From Rostratula benghalensis (Eukaryota > Chordata > Aves > Charadriiformes > Rostratulidae), in contig VXAI01000015.1 of the NCBI GenBank assembly GCA_013399305.1, positions 486,079 through 550,078 of the forward strand: a stretch of DNA of 64,000 bases, read 5' to 3'. Positions 22,911-35,940 of the stretch are shown here, piece after piece. A program made the translations under genes and the position numbers. Every line of letters begins with the position of its first letter. The first letter of the stretch is position 1. The notes under the pieces are model-generated. The model was given only the letters and a program-made list of their open reading frames with translations, searched no databases and had not been told where the DNA came from.

Positions 22911-25900
22911 TCTACATAAGCTGTCCTGTCTTTTGTTCAGAGCAGAGACTAAATTACCTAACATATCACTGATGGGTTAAAACATATTTAATCAAAAGTT
23001 TAACAAGAAGTTGCCTCGTGCGCTAAAAACAGTTTTAAAAATACTGGTATGCGGAAAAGAAGAAGAAAAAAGCTGCCAAACAACAAAACCCCACACCACC
23101 ACCACCCCCCTCCTGCCAAAACCCGAGACACATAGTGCCATCTAGAACATGATACTGCTCACCTGTGTTAAAGTGGTTTCCAAAGTTACATTTACTTGTT
23201 TGCTTGGGAGAGCAGGTACAGTGCAAGTCTGCTCAGGAGCTGAAACGTTGTAAAGAACATCCCTTGTTTTACCAATGTAGAGACTTCTAGTTGCTTCTGT
23301 CCTCTGAAACTTCTACTCTTTTTTTTTCTGAAGTGCCAACCACCAAATCACCTTTACACATTAAAATCCCAGTAACATAATGCATATTTACCTGCTTCAA
23401 ACAGAAGCTGTATTTGTTCTTACAGAATGCATCCTTGTTTTTGCACACTTAAGCCTAGTCCCTGATCTTACTTTGTTGGGTTTGGTTTTGTTTGTTTCTT
23501 TCTGCTCCCAACAATTAGTGTATGTGTATATTTATTGGTTCTGTACATTCTTCTGGACTGGTGTGTTACAGAAGCAGGAAGTTAGCTGTTATGTGTCACT
23601 GTATCCAGACTGCTACTGGCCTCTGAGCTAGCCCAAAGGTCTTGTAAGTTCTCATTTATCTAAATCTAATTTTCTTTGGATTTGTATAGTAAATGTTACT
23701 GGTCTGAATACATACAACAACAACTCATACTTCTTAAAAGCAGCACACTGGTAATTTTAAGTAGTTGGTAAATTAAAAATTTAAGGGTAGATTTGTGTGT
23801 ATTTATATATTCTGTCACTAGGTAATTCTAGCTTTATTACAACAGTAACATTGCCAACAACTGAAAGACTAATGCAACATCTGAAAAATACGAAAATGCA
23901 GATCTGTGATGTTCTATTGTATAATCTTGAGGTGCTTGACCTCCTAAAGTAGTTTGAAGTGAGTACTTAGCATAAATTGCTACTGTCTGCCAGGTTCTAT
24001 TCTGGAAGACACTTTTTCCTATTTGCTCTTGTTCTGTCAAACAATATATGAGTCCATGTTTTTCAGTTTCTGGTTTTGCAAGTAAACCTGCAGGAGTCTT
24101 CTTGCCAGTGATACCCATTTGGGCTTTACCTGCCTCCTAGATTCCTTCAGCTTCTCTTCCTTCCCATCAGATCTCCTTACCTGCCCCTGGGGAACAAGGT
24201 AAAACTTGGCAATAAGACTGCTTTTTTATGTTGAAACGTTAATGATTGGTATTACTAGCAATCATTAGGTTTATTTATATTTTTTTTTTCTGTTTGTAGA
24301 AGTACCACTGCCTTTTTTTCTTAATTCAGAAGCTAAGAAGTCCTTTCTTGCTCTAGCTTCTGTCTTGTGCAGATCCTTTGTCATGAAGTGATGAGAATTA
24401 TATAGTCTGCAAGTGCATCAGGAGATCTGACATCTCTGGAGTGGGCAGTTGGATATTAGCTATTGACCTGCTGTATGAGATCCAAAATGGAAACCAAAGG
24501 GACTATGGAATGGTGCAGTTCCTGGGTGCTTTAATAATTTCTGGTAGGAAAGTGTATGAAGTGTAGCAATTAGGTGGTTGTGGTGATCTCTGTTGCCATC
24601 AATCGGGGTAAACCTTTACTGGGTGTTACAAAGCATGACACTCTATTTTGAAATACCTTGCTGACTCGACTGCTGGCAGGGTGGGTTCCCTTCTCCCAAG
24701 CACTATCTTGAGGAACACCTGAGGGGGCATATTTTCCTGCAGGTGGTGGCATGTGCTTGTGCTGGGCCACCTGTGGATTTGAGATTATTCAAGGTACAAC
24801 CTAAGCACACCTGAGTGATGATAAAGTTCTTTTGAGGGTGGTGAACTTAAAGGCAGGTGAGTGAAATTATTGGGTGTATCCAAGTACCTCTGTGCACAAG
24901 GTCACAATTCCAGAAGTACTTCTGACTTCATTAAAACTATGGGAAGACTGACTACTTGGGTGTGCCCTTATTCTGTGTGATCTGCCTTTTAGCTTTGTAG
25001 CAGTGGATGCTTCCTTGAGGACAAGGTGAATTACTTTGCTAAATTTTCAAATAATCTGTACTTTTTTGTCCAGGAAGTTCATTAAATACAAATATCTTAT
25101 TTCCGTCCTTGTTGGGGAGGTTCATAAAACAGGTGTTGACAGACACAGTGTGCTGTGTGGTGAGAATGAGTCTTAGGGAGTCTTGTAAGACACATTCTTT
25201 GACCTGCTTCTGCCACAAGCGTGCTATTAGATTGTCAGTAGGAGAGTGGATACTTCTCCTGTGTTCTCCAGTTGTCAGTGAATCATCCTGTGGCACAGGG
25301 AGCGTGTTTTTGTGATTGTTGTTTGATAGGAGTCAGAAGATGACAGTAGGGAGCGTTCGACAGAACCAGAAAAAGAAATGCTCCGATGCAATCCGTGTTC
25401 CTGCTTCCACTTCAGAAGCTTTTTCATTTTCTAGGCCCTGGGGTTGGTATATGCTTTTTTGTAATGATAGGGAGGAAACCGGAGCAGATGAATAATAGCA
25501 CATGTTGTTTATTGCAGTATTCTTTAGCAAACCATAGGATTCAAATATTTTGGAGTTGGTGTTTCTCCAAGTCATGTAGTCTGTCTCTCAGTCTGTAAAA
25601 TAAATAAAATCCTAGGCTACACCCAATTTATTGTTTGGAGATACCAGACATATTCACCAAAAGTGCTTAGCTGAAGTTCACAACACTCTCTGAAGCAGAA
25701 GTAATTCCAATGGTGTGAGAACCCAACAGAAAAACGGGCATGATGAGGTGCTTTTGCTAACCCTGACATGGTGAGGGTCCTTAAGGTTCACCTCGGTGTG
25801 GATCTCATCCAGAACCAATCTTCACCATGCCTTTCACAAACTTTGTTGAAAGGTTTAGTTACGCTGAGACTGTTCATACAGTATTAGGAAGGTATATGGA

Positions 25901-26432
25901 TATCCTTGAATTTTTAGTAGCCTGATAACTGCTAACAGTAAAACAGTGTTTTATGTGATATTGTATGAGCTATGAGGGAAAGTCAGACCTTAAGTTAATA
26001 TTGTGTTCTTTGTAGGGACAGAGATACTTTCAGTCTATGTCCTAATTGGCTCAAATATGTTCACATTTTGTATAATCTATTGCATTCCTCTCTAAGACTA
26101 CACCCACACCCTTTTAAACCCCACAGCAAAACACAATATACCATTGCTATAAGAAGTTGAACTTCTTAGGCTGTGTGCAATAAGAGGCTTATTATACACT
26201 GTCAGTGATGGCACTGAGGAGCGCTGGCTTTTTAGGTGAGCAGAAGCCTTGAGAAGCAATGAGATTGAGATTTCTGTGTATAACATATACCAAAGAACCA
26301 GAGTTACTCTGGTAATGAAACATTTTTTTTTTTTTCCTAGTGAATACTTTGGTATAACTATAGTTTTGAAAGTAGTTTTGCCTTGCCATTGTGTATAACT
26401 TCTGTTTATGGTTTTCCATCCTTAATACTTGA

Positions 26433-26493
26433 ACTTGTGACCTGAAAAGTGTAAGTCGGTTGCACTTGTGACCTAAATGTGTAAGCTGGATGG
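26433..26493. repeat. 31-bp tandem duplication containing TGACCT
   Basis: ACTTGTGACCT with a following AA.GTGTAAG segment occurs at 26433 and again at 26464, giving two imperfect copies with a 31-bp period. Each copy contains TGACCT, a nuclear-receptor half-site. Function unknown. Confidence 0.6.
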
Positions 26494-29400
26494 CCTGACT
26501 TCTGGAGCCAAATGTATTTCCAAAGGAGCACAAGGGTAGAGATCCTGACCTGCCCCCTTGGCTTCTTTCAGCAGCTGCAATAGGCTGCAGTGTGGTAATC
26601 TAGAAAAGAAAGTTCTGGTTGAGGGAAGAGTAAAGATGGGTTGTATTTTAAATCCTGCGTGAGAATGACTTACTAATAATGAAAGTCTGAAGAGTGAAAC
26701 CCAGTGCTGATGTACGTTGTCAAATATTCTCCGTCACCCTGGGACCAACCCAAAATACTTGAAGAAACCAGCTTGAGTTTTAGGACAGAGAAAACAGGAA
26801 AAAATACTACAATCCTTAGGATTCTTATTTTTAATTCTATCCACACTACATGTTTGAACAAATTTAACATAGCTGCTCAAGGAAAAAGTAAGTAAAAAGT
26901 AGTGCAACAACATGAAAAAAAGCTTGTTGGACACCTTTTAGGTTCACTTAAGCAGCACATTGGAATCAGTGCTTTTTGAAGTGTGAAGTTAATTATACAC
27001 ATAATTGATAGAGGTTGTTTAGATCTTGTTCTGAACAAACCTAAAGTAATCGGAGTCCCACGTAGATGCAGATAGTTTAGTTTCTGAGTCTTACTGATTT
27101 CCGAGGTAAATGAAGACAATTCCAAACACTGAAGTCAGGCCAGGTAGATGTATAATTAGTTTCAGAAATCGAGCCATCTGTTAAAAATAAAGCCAGGCTC
27201 CCAGCTGACTTTACTTGCCTGTCCCCAAGAAAGCAAGTACTTTATTGATACAATTAGTTTCCCAAACTAGTCCCAGGTACCAGGTCGTCCTTATAGTTGC
27301 TAACAGTCATTGGCACGTACATAAGAAAATAATCTATAGGTATGATTATTCAGGCTCCTCATTTGGTTTTTATGCTTATGTCTATGTAGTATGAAGATAG
27401 TAGATAAGTGAAAAATATTTCCAGAAATATTGCAGCAGACAAGAGACTTGAGAAGTTAAAGTTTGTCTTCTGTGTGTGAAAGGGCAAGGTTAAGTGCTGG
27501 AATACTGTCAAATACCTTCAGAAAAGATCTATTTCAGATACGAATGTTTTGGAAGCAGGTAAGGCAAAAAAGGAGAGTATGATAAATTTGAAAAAGTGTT
27601 TCCCTGAAAGCATACACTACCATGGAAAAATTTTGAAACTTCTGTAAGGCTAATTCTATATTTTGTTCTATGAAGTAGTGAAACATCAAACATGACTAAC
27701 AAGGCATGTATCTTGTTTCAAGACTATGAACTGGTTTAGAATATGCAAGCTTCTGGATTATTATTACTGTAATAGACATCTTCTGCTTGTTAAGTATATA
27801 TGAAAAAATAATAGACTTTCACTAGTGTTGTTCTTGATGAAAAAACCAAAACACCATTTGTGAAAAAATATGAGTCAACAATGACATGACACTAGGAGCA
27901 GCAAAAATGTAGAATGAGCTGTAGCTGTTCTCTCTTTTTTTCTCATCTTTGATCATCTTTTGATAATTTTACTTTCTACAGGTAGAGACTTAACTCAGCG
28001 AGCTTAGTAGACTCTGGCCTTCAATCTGTAATGTTGTTTGGAGGATAGCTGATCTTTTGGACCATGCAGCCATTCCTTTAGTCTGACTGGGAAGTCAAAG
28101 ACTGGGGTGCAAGGTATGACAAATTACAGTAGTTCTTACAGAACCCCAGTATTCTAACTGTGATTTATGTTTATGTAAAGTAATTTCCCTGAAAAGTGAT
28201 TTGATTTAGCTCTTCAGATATAAATAGTGTTAAAAGTGTTTTGGAAATAAATTTGAAAACTTGTCTTTGAAAAGTTGAAGGATTGACAATGAAGGTTTAC
28301 AAATACAATACTCTAATAATCTGTTACTTATATACAACTACTAAATAATAGTAAGTAAAAGCAGGAAATAAAGTGTATGTTTGTATCATAGTTCTTGAGA
28401 CCTTGAGTGGTCCTTAAATTGATGGACATTGATGGAATTAGTGCAGAGTTACTTGGGTAAATGGAGTCAGAATCAATTTATGCAGAACTGCAGTGCAATA
28501 CAAGCTGTATTGTCTTCTCTTGCCATTCCACCATCATTTGGAGTAAAATTGGAATTGATTTCAGTTCTTGAGTTATAAACTCAAAGCACTTAGATGTATT
28601 TGTTGTGCCCCTCTACTATAATAAAGGCCACGAAGGAGGCAATTTGTTAAATATTTGTTCTCTGTGGTTATTGAAAGGAATGGCCAATCATTAGTGCCAC
28701 CCACCTGCTGCCATGGGTTGCTGTGTGCTGGGGCAGAAAACAGCATACTTTTCTAATATTTGGAGGTAAGGCTCTGTTAATCTGTATATATTTTACTGGG
28801 GAGATCATTAAGAACTTTTCTGAAGCGAGCTGTCCTATCAGATTCCACTCCTCAGTACATATAAACTTTTTCCTTATAATTGTTGATACCTTAAAAACGT
28901 GAGACACTGCTGAGCCCTTAAAACCCTAAAGCTTATGCAGTGCCACTGTTACAGTTTAATACTCTTTGTGAATTTACATTGGAAACTACTAGTCTATTTG
29001 AACCAAATTTTATAGCCAAATAGAAAACTCAGAGGGACTAAATTCCATCAACTGTCATGTATAAAGTGGCTGTGTAGAGCAAAGAGGTCCTACTAGTGCT
29101 CAGACAGCAGAAAGGCTGAAGTGTGCGCTTTCCTCTACTGAGCAATGTATGTCATTCCCGACATACAGGTTCTTTGTACTCCAGGTGTAAGTTAAGTACC
29201 ATCTGGAAAATCAGTACCATTCCGTAAGCAGTGCATTCTACATTTTACCTACATCTCTACCTTCTTTTTGATCTCCTTTTCATCTCTTTAAGCCATGTAC
29301 TTAGCAGTGCAAAGACTGCCTCATCTCGGACATATATATGGTCTCTTTGGCAAGTTTGGTGTTATTTGTGTGCTATTTCAATGACATAAATGGTGATGGT

Positions 29401-29926
29401 TTAGGTAGGAGTGTGACACCTAGTCATAAATGCACTCAAAAAAGGATTTATATAAACTCAGTGTTTCCTCTTCATTACACAGCTGTCTTATCAGTTGTTT
29501 TTCTTGCACTTCCTTCTGTTATGTTAACTGAAGTTAAGATCGTAATCATGAGTTCCTAATATATATAAAAAAAATTAGTCTTTAGTTACAGGTGTGAGCG
29601 GTGGTTTAAAATCACAAAACAAGTGTGTACTTGTTATGTATTCTGAACTTCCATTATTCAGATCTGATTTGTTCCTTGTTTTGTGTGTTTGTGTTTGTTT
29701 TTAATTGATTCAGCCAATTCTGTCACTTTTAATGACCTGATTTGCCTTTTGTGAAATAGCTCCAAGTTTTAAGTCTTATGCATAAGGCCCGATATGCAGT
29801 GAGCTAATAATGATACAGTCTGATCTGATTGTACTCACTGCATGCTTACAAAGTGAAAATAAAATACCATTTGGCTACTATGAAAAACTGTGAAGAAGAC
29901 TTTGTACAGAGGGATATTTATTGAAT

Positions 29927-29954
29927 ATTTTGTACAAATAGATTTTGTACAAAT
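29927..29954. repeat. Direct repeat of ATTTTGTACAAAT
   Basis: The 13-mer ATTTTGTACAAAT occurs at 29927-29939 and 29942-29954. A third TTTGTACA lies at 29901. Each copy contains the palindrome TTGTACAA. No known element assigned. Confidence 0.7.
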
Positions 29955-32477
29955 TGGTTTCAAGGTAGCACAGTATAAATTAATTCCATCAGGCAATTAT
30001 GCAGAATAAATTGTCAGCTTTAGATTTTCATGAATATTTAAGATGTATTTTTAGGGTAGTTTAATTATATGCTTAAGTATTTCCTACAAATACGAAAGCT
30101 GCATACTGAAAGCAATACAGTTAACATACGGCACAGTAATTATAACACATTTTTCAAGTTGAAGGAAACAGTCTAGTACAGTATGTCTCTCTGCCATGGT
30201 AAGTGCAAGCAAGTCAGAAGACACTGCGCTGGGATTAAGGTACAGTTACGCTGGCTACACTGTTAAACTGTATATACACTGTTAAGCACTCTGCCCCAAA
30301 GAGTTTAATTCCTGTGGGAATGAAGGTGGATTGTTTATATCTAAATATTCAAAATATATATTGCATATGTGGTTTTTAGTGATGTATTCTGGTTCTTATT
30401 CTTGTTACTCCCCAGAAGGGCTATATGCTATGGGATGTTTTTTCTTGTATCACAGTTAACTTTGAGCATTGTGAAGAATTTATGGGGTAGTAGCTATGTA
30501 GGTCAGTTGAGAAAAAGAGGGACGTGGGATGAAAGGATCTAAAGGTTGTTTGAGAGAGACGGGTAGAATTTTTAGGAACACAATTGCAGGAAAGAAAATG
30601 GTGATTTTTCACTGTTCGAAGCAACACCTTTTGCTTTAGAAATTTAGGATAAGCATGGATTTAAGTACTTTTGGGCTATTGTCAGCAATGTGCTTTTTTA
30701 TCACAAGAACTTGTTTTTCCACCCTTGGAAACTGCAGGCAGTGAGGACTTGTGTGCAGCTTTGTGAGCGAGCTGCGTAACTTTCCATGTATTGCAGGTAC
30801 AAGTACTTTTTCCATTTTATAATGAATCACAAGGTTAAATATGTTTATTAGAACTCTTCCCTGTATGCCGATTGTGAGCGAATTCTTACATAACTATACA
30901 TATAGTATTAGTATATATAACATCTTATACAATACAGATAATTCAAGTGTACACAGTTCTTTTTTCTGAATCTTCAGTGTCACCTGCTGTCTTATATTTT
31001 AGTCTAAATGATTTTAAGTAATGATTACAAATCCATTTGGGTTATTCTAACTCAAATGTTTTATCCAGTTGGATTATTTTCATTAGGTTAGGCATTCATC
31101 TAAACCCAAGAGTGCATTAGGGCAGAGCACTGTGAGTGTTCCAGCAGTGAATACGTTTTTATGGAGGTAATCGTTAAGAAATCACTTATGTGCAATTATG
31201 TGCTTAAATTAGTATGAGCGATTTTCATGTAATTTGATAATGTGATTGATTCCACTTTAGGCTTTAATCTATTAGTAGCTGAACTCTTCCATCTCTGAAA
31301 ATAATTCTCTGGTTTAACAACATGTCTGAGGGAAGGAGCAGATCAAAACACACTGTCCACGTGAGTTCCAGTGACCTTGTGCTGGAAACCCACTTATATT
31401 TGCAGTAATTGTTTATAAAATCTATGGCATTTAGAGAGCTGCATCCTCGATTGAACATCATTGCGAATTATTGAGAGTTTTCTCAAGCACAGAAACTGAA
31501 CGAGGAGGGATGGCAGTGAAGCATTGATTCTTTCCCAAGCACGTAGGGCACACATTGGAAGGAAGCAGGAATCGTAGGGGGTTGGCAAGAAAAGCATTTT
31601 GCTAACAGATTTTCTGGCTGTTGCTGTGTCCTCAGCATCACAAAAGAACATCTGAGTTTTGCAGAGGGCAGAGAGGAGTAGATGTGTGTAGTAACACACT
31701 AATTGAGTAACTGGTTTCCCTGCTGAGTAAAATGGAGAATGTTCCTCTGCAATCAGAAACTTGTGCTTGTCCCGTTTACTTTTTTAAAAATTGTAGAAAA
31801 CCACCAAATCTGAGGTGGTAATTTTCTATTGAAGTACAATCTTCGTTATTTCAATGAGACACCTGCCCAGGAGAGTCTGAGAATTAGGGGTGTTAGGGGT
31901 TTAAAATTTCACTGAGAATCAATGAAGTTTTGGTGCGCGTTGCAGAGGTGTGTGCACTGTGCCAGGACAATCCAGTACGGCTGGGGACCATCTGCTGTGG
32001 CTTCTTGTCCCCGTGGCAACCAGAGCTGTACTGGAGCCATCCTCTCTGTGTGGTCTCTCTCCCTGGGTTCCCAAACCCGGGGAAGGGAGCGGAAGGCTTA
32101 AGGCAGGAGATGGCACTGTCCTCTCCAGGCAGTTGTTGGGTCAGGGCGTTTCTGTTGGGGTTCCAGCACCTACTTATATGACTTAATGTTTGACACTGTT
32201 AAGAAAAAAGGTGAAAGTTCCATAAACTGCTCATCTAAGTTTCATTGTGAAGGTTTCAGTTCAGAGACAAGTTAAAATCTCAACAGTGGGAATAGTTCTT
32301 TCCATTAAATATATTCTCTTCCTTCCAGTCATCTGCTAGGTATCTTGTTTGTCCTGTATAGACTTTCATTCTTTTCGGTTTTCAATTTTAAACTGAATTT
32401 AAAAAATAACTCAAAATTCCAGAAAAGTAAATTAAGAAATATTTATTTTAATTTTCTCTTTGTTTGTAAAAGCTTGC

Positions 32478-32478
32478 N
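32478..32478. other. Undetermined base (N)
   Basis: A single ambiguous base next to a T run in the intergenic desert. It affects no gene call. Confidence 0.99.
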
Positions 32479-32899
32479 TTTTTCCTTCTCTCAACTCAAT
32501 ATTGCATTATTATGCTAAATCTGACAAGGTAAAGGCAAATTTGACTATAAAAATGAGGGAAACTAAGTAGTCAGGAGGTTCATCTCATACAAAGGGAGAT
32601 GGAAAAAAAAGGTGGATTATGTAGCTCTGTCATTAAATGATTTGTCCTATAAGCTCTTATTGCACTGTGTTGTCCTCAGAAGACATGTAGGAATTTAGGA
32701 ATTAGGAAACGGTCCATTGATATGTTACTGGGAATGAAAAACTCAGCACAATATTAGTGCCATGAGATGTCACTTGTGACTGGTCTAAGAGCTACATTTA
32801 GCTTCATAAAGCCCAGGGTTAGCTGAGCTTAGTAAAGCCAATATTAGTGGTATATAAATTAATTGTTTAAAGCTTTTACCAAATACATGCTATGTGTGT

Positions 32900-33680
32900 G
32901 TATGATGATAATTCTGCCATAAAAGTTATGCTGAGTCCTGGGGTTAGGAACTGATTAAGAAATGCTAATTTCTTAATTATAATACTCAGGTCTCTGAGTA
33001 TTGTGAATTATTCATTCTGTTATCCTACTGCAATCACAATAATGTCCTGATGCTCATTAGCAGGTGGATGGCCTGTGCAAAGTCAAGAATACCCAGGAGA
33101 TATTTTGTTCAACAGTTATTCTAATTCTACTGATAAATATAATTTCTGCTCTTAGGTTTTATTTCTTATTTCATAGAAACAAGTCTTACATTGCATTATT
33201 TTCTCTTTGTTAACAATTTCAACATTTATTTTTAAAAAATCAATTATTTGTTTAGGGCTAAACTGGGCTGAGAGCTGAAGCATTTGACAGATTTTAGGAA
33301 AGCCGTCTGCAAGACCTTATTGTTATGCCTCGCAATATTACTCTGTGCATATTGGTGAGCTGCATTTTATCCTGTCTTCTGTTACCCCTGAGCTTTATTG
33401 GCTTGTAATAACCAGAGCAGAATTTGTCTTCTTTTTAATGAATGCAGAACACCTGTATGTGCAATTGTAAAGCAAGCACTTACTGTGGTAATGGAGTAAT
33501 TAGGTATTTGTACATATTATTCTTTATGACTTAAGGGAACACAGTTTAAAACAGCTAATAGATTTATTTTTTTCACTTTTTCCTTTTTGTACTTGACCAT
33601 TAGTCATTACTCTGTTTTTCCCCCTTTTTCTGTCTTTTAAGTCAACTCCCAGCATTTTGTTTCACTTAATGTTGGCGTGC
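32900..33680. promoter_or_regulatory. Possible conserved noncoding element
   Basis: AT-rich, non-repetitive sequence with closely packed motif-like cores: ATTAGCAGGTGG (homeodomain plus E-box), GTAATTAGG, CAATTGTAAAG and TTTAATGAATG. This composition resembles vertebrate developmental enhancers. Conservation cannot be measured from one sequence, so this is a pattern-based guess. Confidence 0.25.
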
Positions 33681-35640
33681 ATCATTGTTCATTAAAGGAA
33701 TTTATCAGAAGTCAAACTAAAGTGTATTATCAGTTCACCCTGTATTTTTACAAATGATTCTTAAAATTTCCTTTTTCATTCTTTTTTTGTTTTAATATAA
33801 AACTGCACCCTGCATCAGAGCTCCATTAATGCAGATGTTTCAGTCTTATTGCTCAGCCTGAAAAAAAGGCCACAAATGAAACCAATCCTCCCCACCACCT
33901 ATTTCCCACTTGTTTTCTTTTCCAGCAGCCTTTTTTTCTAGCCTTCATTTTGTGCTGACCCTGCCAGTATTTCCTGCCTCCCCCACTCCTCCTGAAGACA
34001 TACATCTTGGTGACTGCCTGAGGGCGGAACTGGTGGGCAGGACCTCCTGACTGTACAAGAGTGCCCAGCTTTGCCTGAATTTCATGTGAGAAGTGCAGAG
34101 TTAGCTCCTCTGTCGATGTCTTCTCATGTAGAGTGTGAGAACTGGAGAGCAACTTTGGGGAGCTGATGCCAGCCTGCTTTATGTCTCTCCCTCTGGTGTT
34201 TCTGCTCATCTGTAGTGTGAGATATTTTTGTCTCCCTTCCTCTCCTCTCCCCTTTTCCTGTTGCTCTGCCTGGGCCACCACATCCTTCCTAGTGCCGCTC
34301 ATGGTGGAGGTTCCTCTCCTCTCAGTTCTCGCTCTGCTGCCTGTGATGGGGCATCTGGACCATTTCCAGAGTTTTGCAATGAAACTCCCCGGAGATTCGC
34401 TGCAGAACGGCTGCCTCCTGACATGCTCTGGCTCTGGGGGAGCCAGACTTCACGTACCCGAACGCCTGACATTGTGTAGATTGTGAAAGTGCCTGGCATA
34501 TTAAATGCATTCTGGCTGCCTGAATAACAGCATGAGGTCTGGTACCAGAAAAATATTGCCTTGTTACAAACTGAAATCCTTCATCTAAAAACCCTTTTCA
34601 TTTCCTTTCTGCTGAAATGCACAGAGAGCTGAAGGGAGGGGTGCTCTGCTTCCATTGACTTCTGACATTCTGCTTTTTCTGGGTTAACCTGAAAGGAAAG
34701 TTGCATCTACTGCTGTGCCAAAGCTAGAGAGGTTTCTAAACTTTATATTGTGTGACATTTGGGTCTGTACAGACCTGCTCACGTTCATCTCAGCTTCAGC
34801 TGTGAAAAATGAGTCACTTTTGGTAGAAGATGTCACAGCTACAACATTACCTTGCTTAATTGCCATGTTACAATCACAATTGCTATGTCTGAGTCTACAT
34901 TAACTCCTTCTGAAATTAATGGTAGAGGACAATTATGGTGCTAATTGAACTAAATTAAGGTTTTGCTTAAGAGAGAAGTTGCCTTGCTGGATAGAAAACT
35001 ACTGTGTGATAGAGTTGGAAGCTTCCTCAGGAGCGTTGTCCTAAGCTGTTAGGCTGCAAGCTACCCTCAGAAGGCACTGCTGTTTGTTTCTTTATCCTTC
35101 ACTGGAGGCTGTGTACACTGATAAAACACTGTGTATCAATAATGCCAGCCTTTCCTCACTAAAAAGCTTTTTCCCAGGGCTTTTATAGCCATTTAACATG
35201 AAGCTGACAGTAACATCGTCGACTGGCTGAGACTATCTGGAATTAAAAGACAATTGAATTCACAAATGGTATTTATCTTCAGCAAATTCAAACATCTGAA
35301 AGTATAATAGAATTGGAATAAGATTTAGAAAATTAAAAAGAAGGAAGAGACACTCTTCCATCTTAGCAAGGGTCTGACAGCCTGTAAAAAGGGCATCTGA
35401 AGATCCTGTCAGAAATCTCCAGAGACACCAAGTGAAACTGCATTGTATAGAATATATATACTTTTCCTTATACAATGGACATTTTCTAATACATTGACAA
35501 AAGTCTCTCCAGTAAATCAGCATTTGAGCTGTGCCTAAGCTTCATGGGACCATGCATGCTGTGGTTCAGCAGCTCTGACCGAAATAATATAAAGTAGACA
35601 ATGGAATCAAATTATTGTTTTTAACAAATAGTCGTATAAA

Positions 35641-35835
35641 TTTCTCAGAATGTCTCTTTTATCTCAGTCTCCGATCTGTCCCTATGCCCTGTCCATCTAT
35701 TCCTTTCCCTTGTGTCTATCCTTATTGTAAGGATTATATTTTTACCCCCATTATCTCTCATCCTGCTCTTCCCCATGTCCTCCTTTTGTCCTCCCTGACC
35801 TATCTTCCCACTTAAAATACTTCTTCCTGGCCTCA
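35641..35835. repeat. Pyrimidine-rich tract (C/T on + strand)
   Basis: About 190 bp strongly enriched in C and T on the + strand (TCCC, CTTTCC, CCTCC units), broken by a short TA-rich piece near 35730-35740. It directly precedes the X-box repeat array. Confidence 0.5.
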
Positions 35836-35840
35836 TGGAG

Positions 35841-35940
35841 CATTGCCATGGTGACCACATGATGTCATTGCACTGGGAAAGGTTGCCTAGGAAACTCTAT
35901 GATGTCATTGCACTGGAGACAGTTGCCACGGTTACTGAGT
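35841..35940. repeat. 40-bp tandem repeat carrying RFX X-boxes and CRE-like sites
   Basis: About 2.4 units with an exact 40-bp period. X-box-like 14-mers start each unit: ATTGCCATGGTGAC (35842), GTTGCCTAGGAAAC (35882) and GTTGCCACGGTTAC (35922), against the RFX consensus GTTGCCATGGCAAC. In the first two units the identical 17-mer TGATGTCATTGCACTGG follows at 35860 and 35900; TGATGTCA resembles an ATF/CREB site. The X-box then CRE order is that of the MHC class II X1-X2 element. The third unit decays after its X-box. The repeat is seen directly; RFX/CREB binding is inferred. Confidence 0.75.

Larger units (their letters stand above)
22911..35640. other. Intergenic desert, first part
   Basis: No gene or CR1 copy recognised in 12.7 kb. 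Mostly AT-rich single-copy-looking sequence. It holds two small tandem repeats (26433-26488 and 29927-29954), an N at 32478, and a stretch at about 32900-33680 whose AT-rich homeodomain/E-box motif mix resembles conserved noncoding elements. The 149-codon minus-strand frame at 33853-34302 has no recognisable domain. Confidence 0.6.

Noticed and set aside
33853..34302. 149-codon minus-strand frame
   Set aside because: No known motif and biased Lys/Arg/Ser composition. The overlapping + strand frames are equally open and there is no splice or promoter support.
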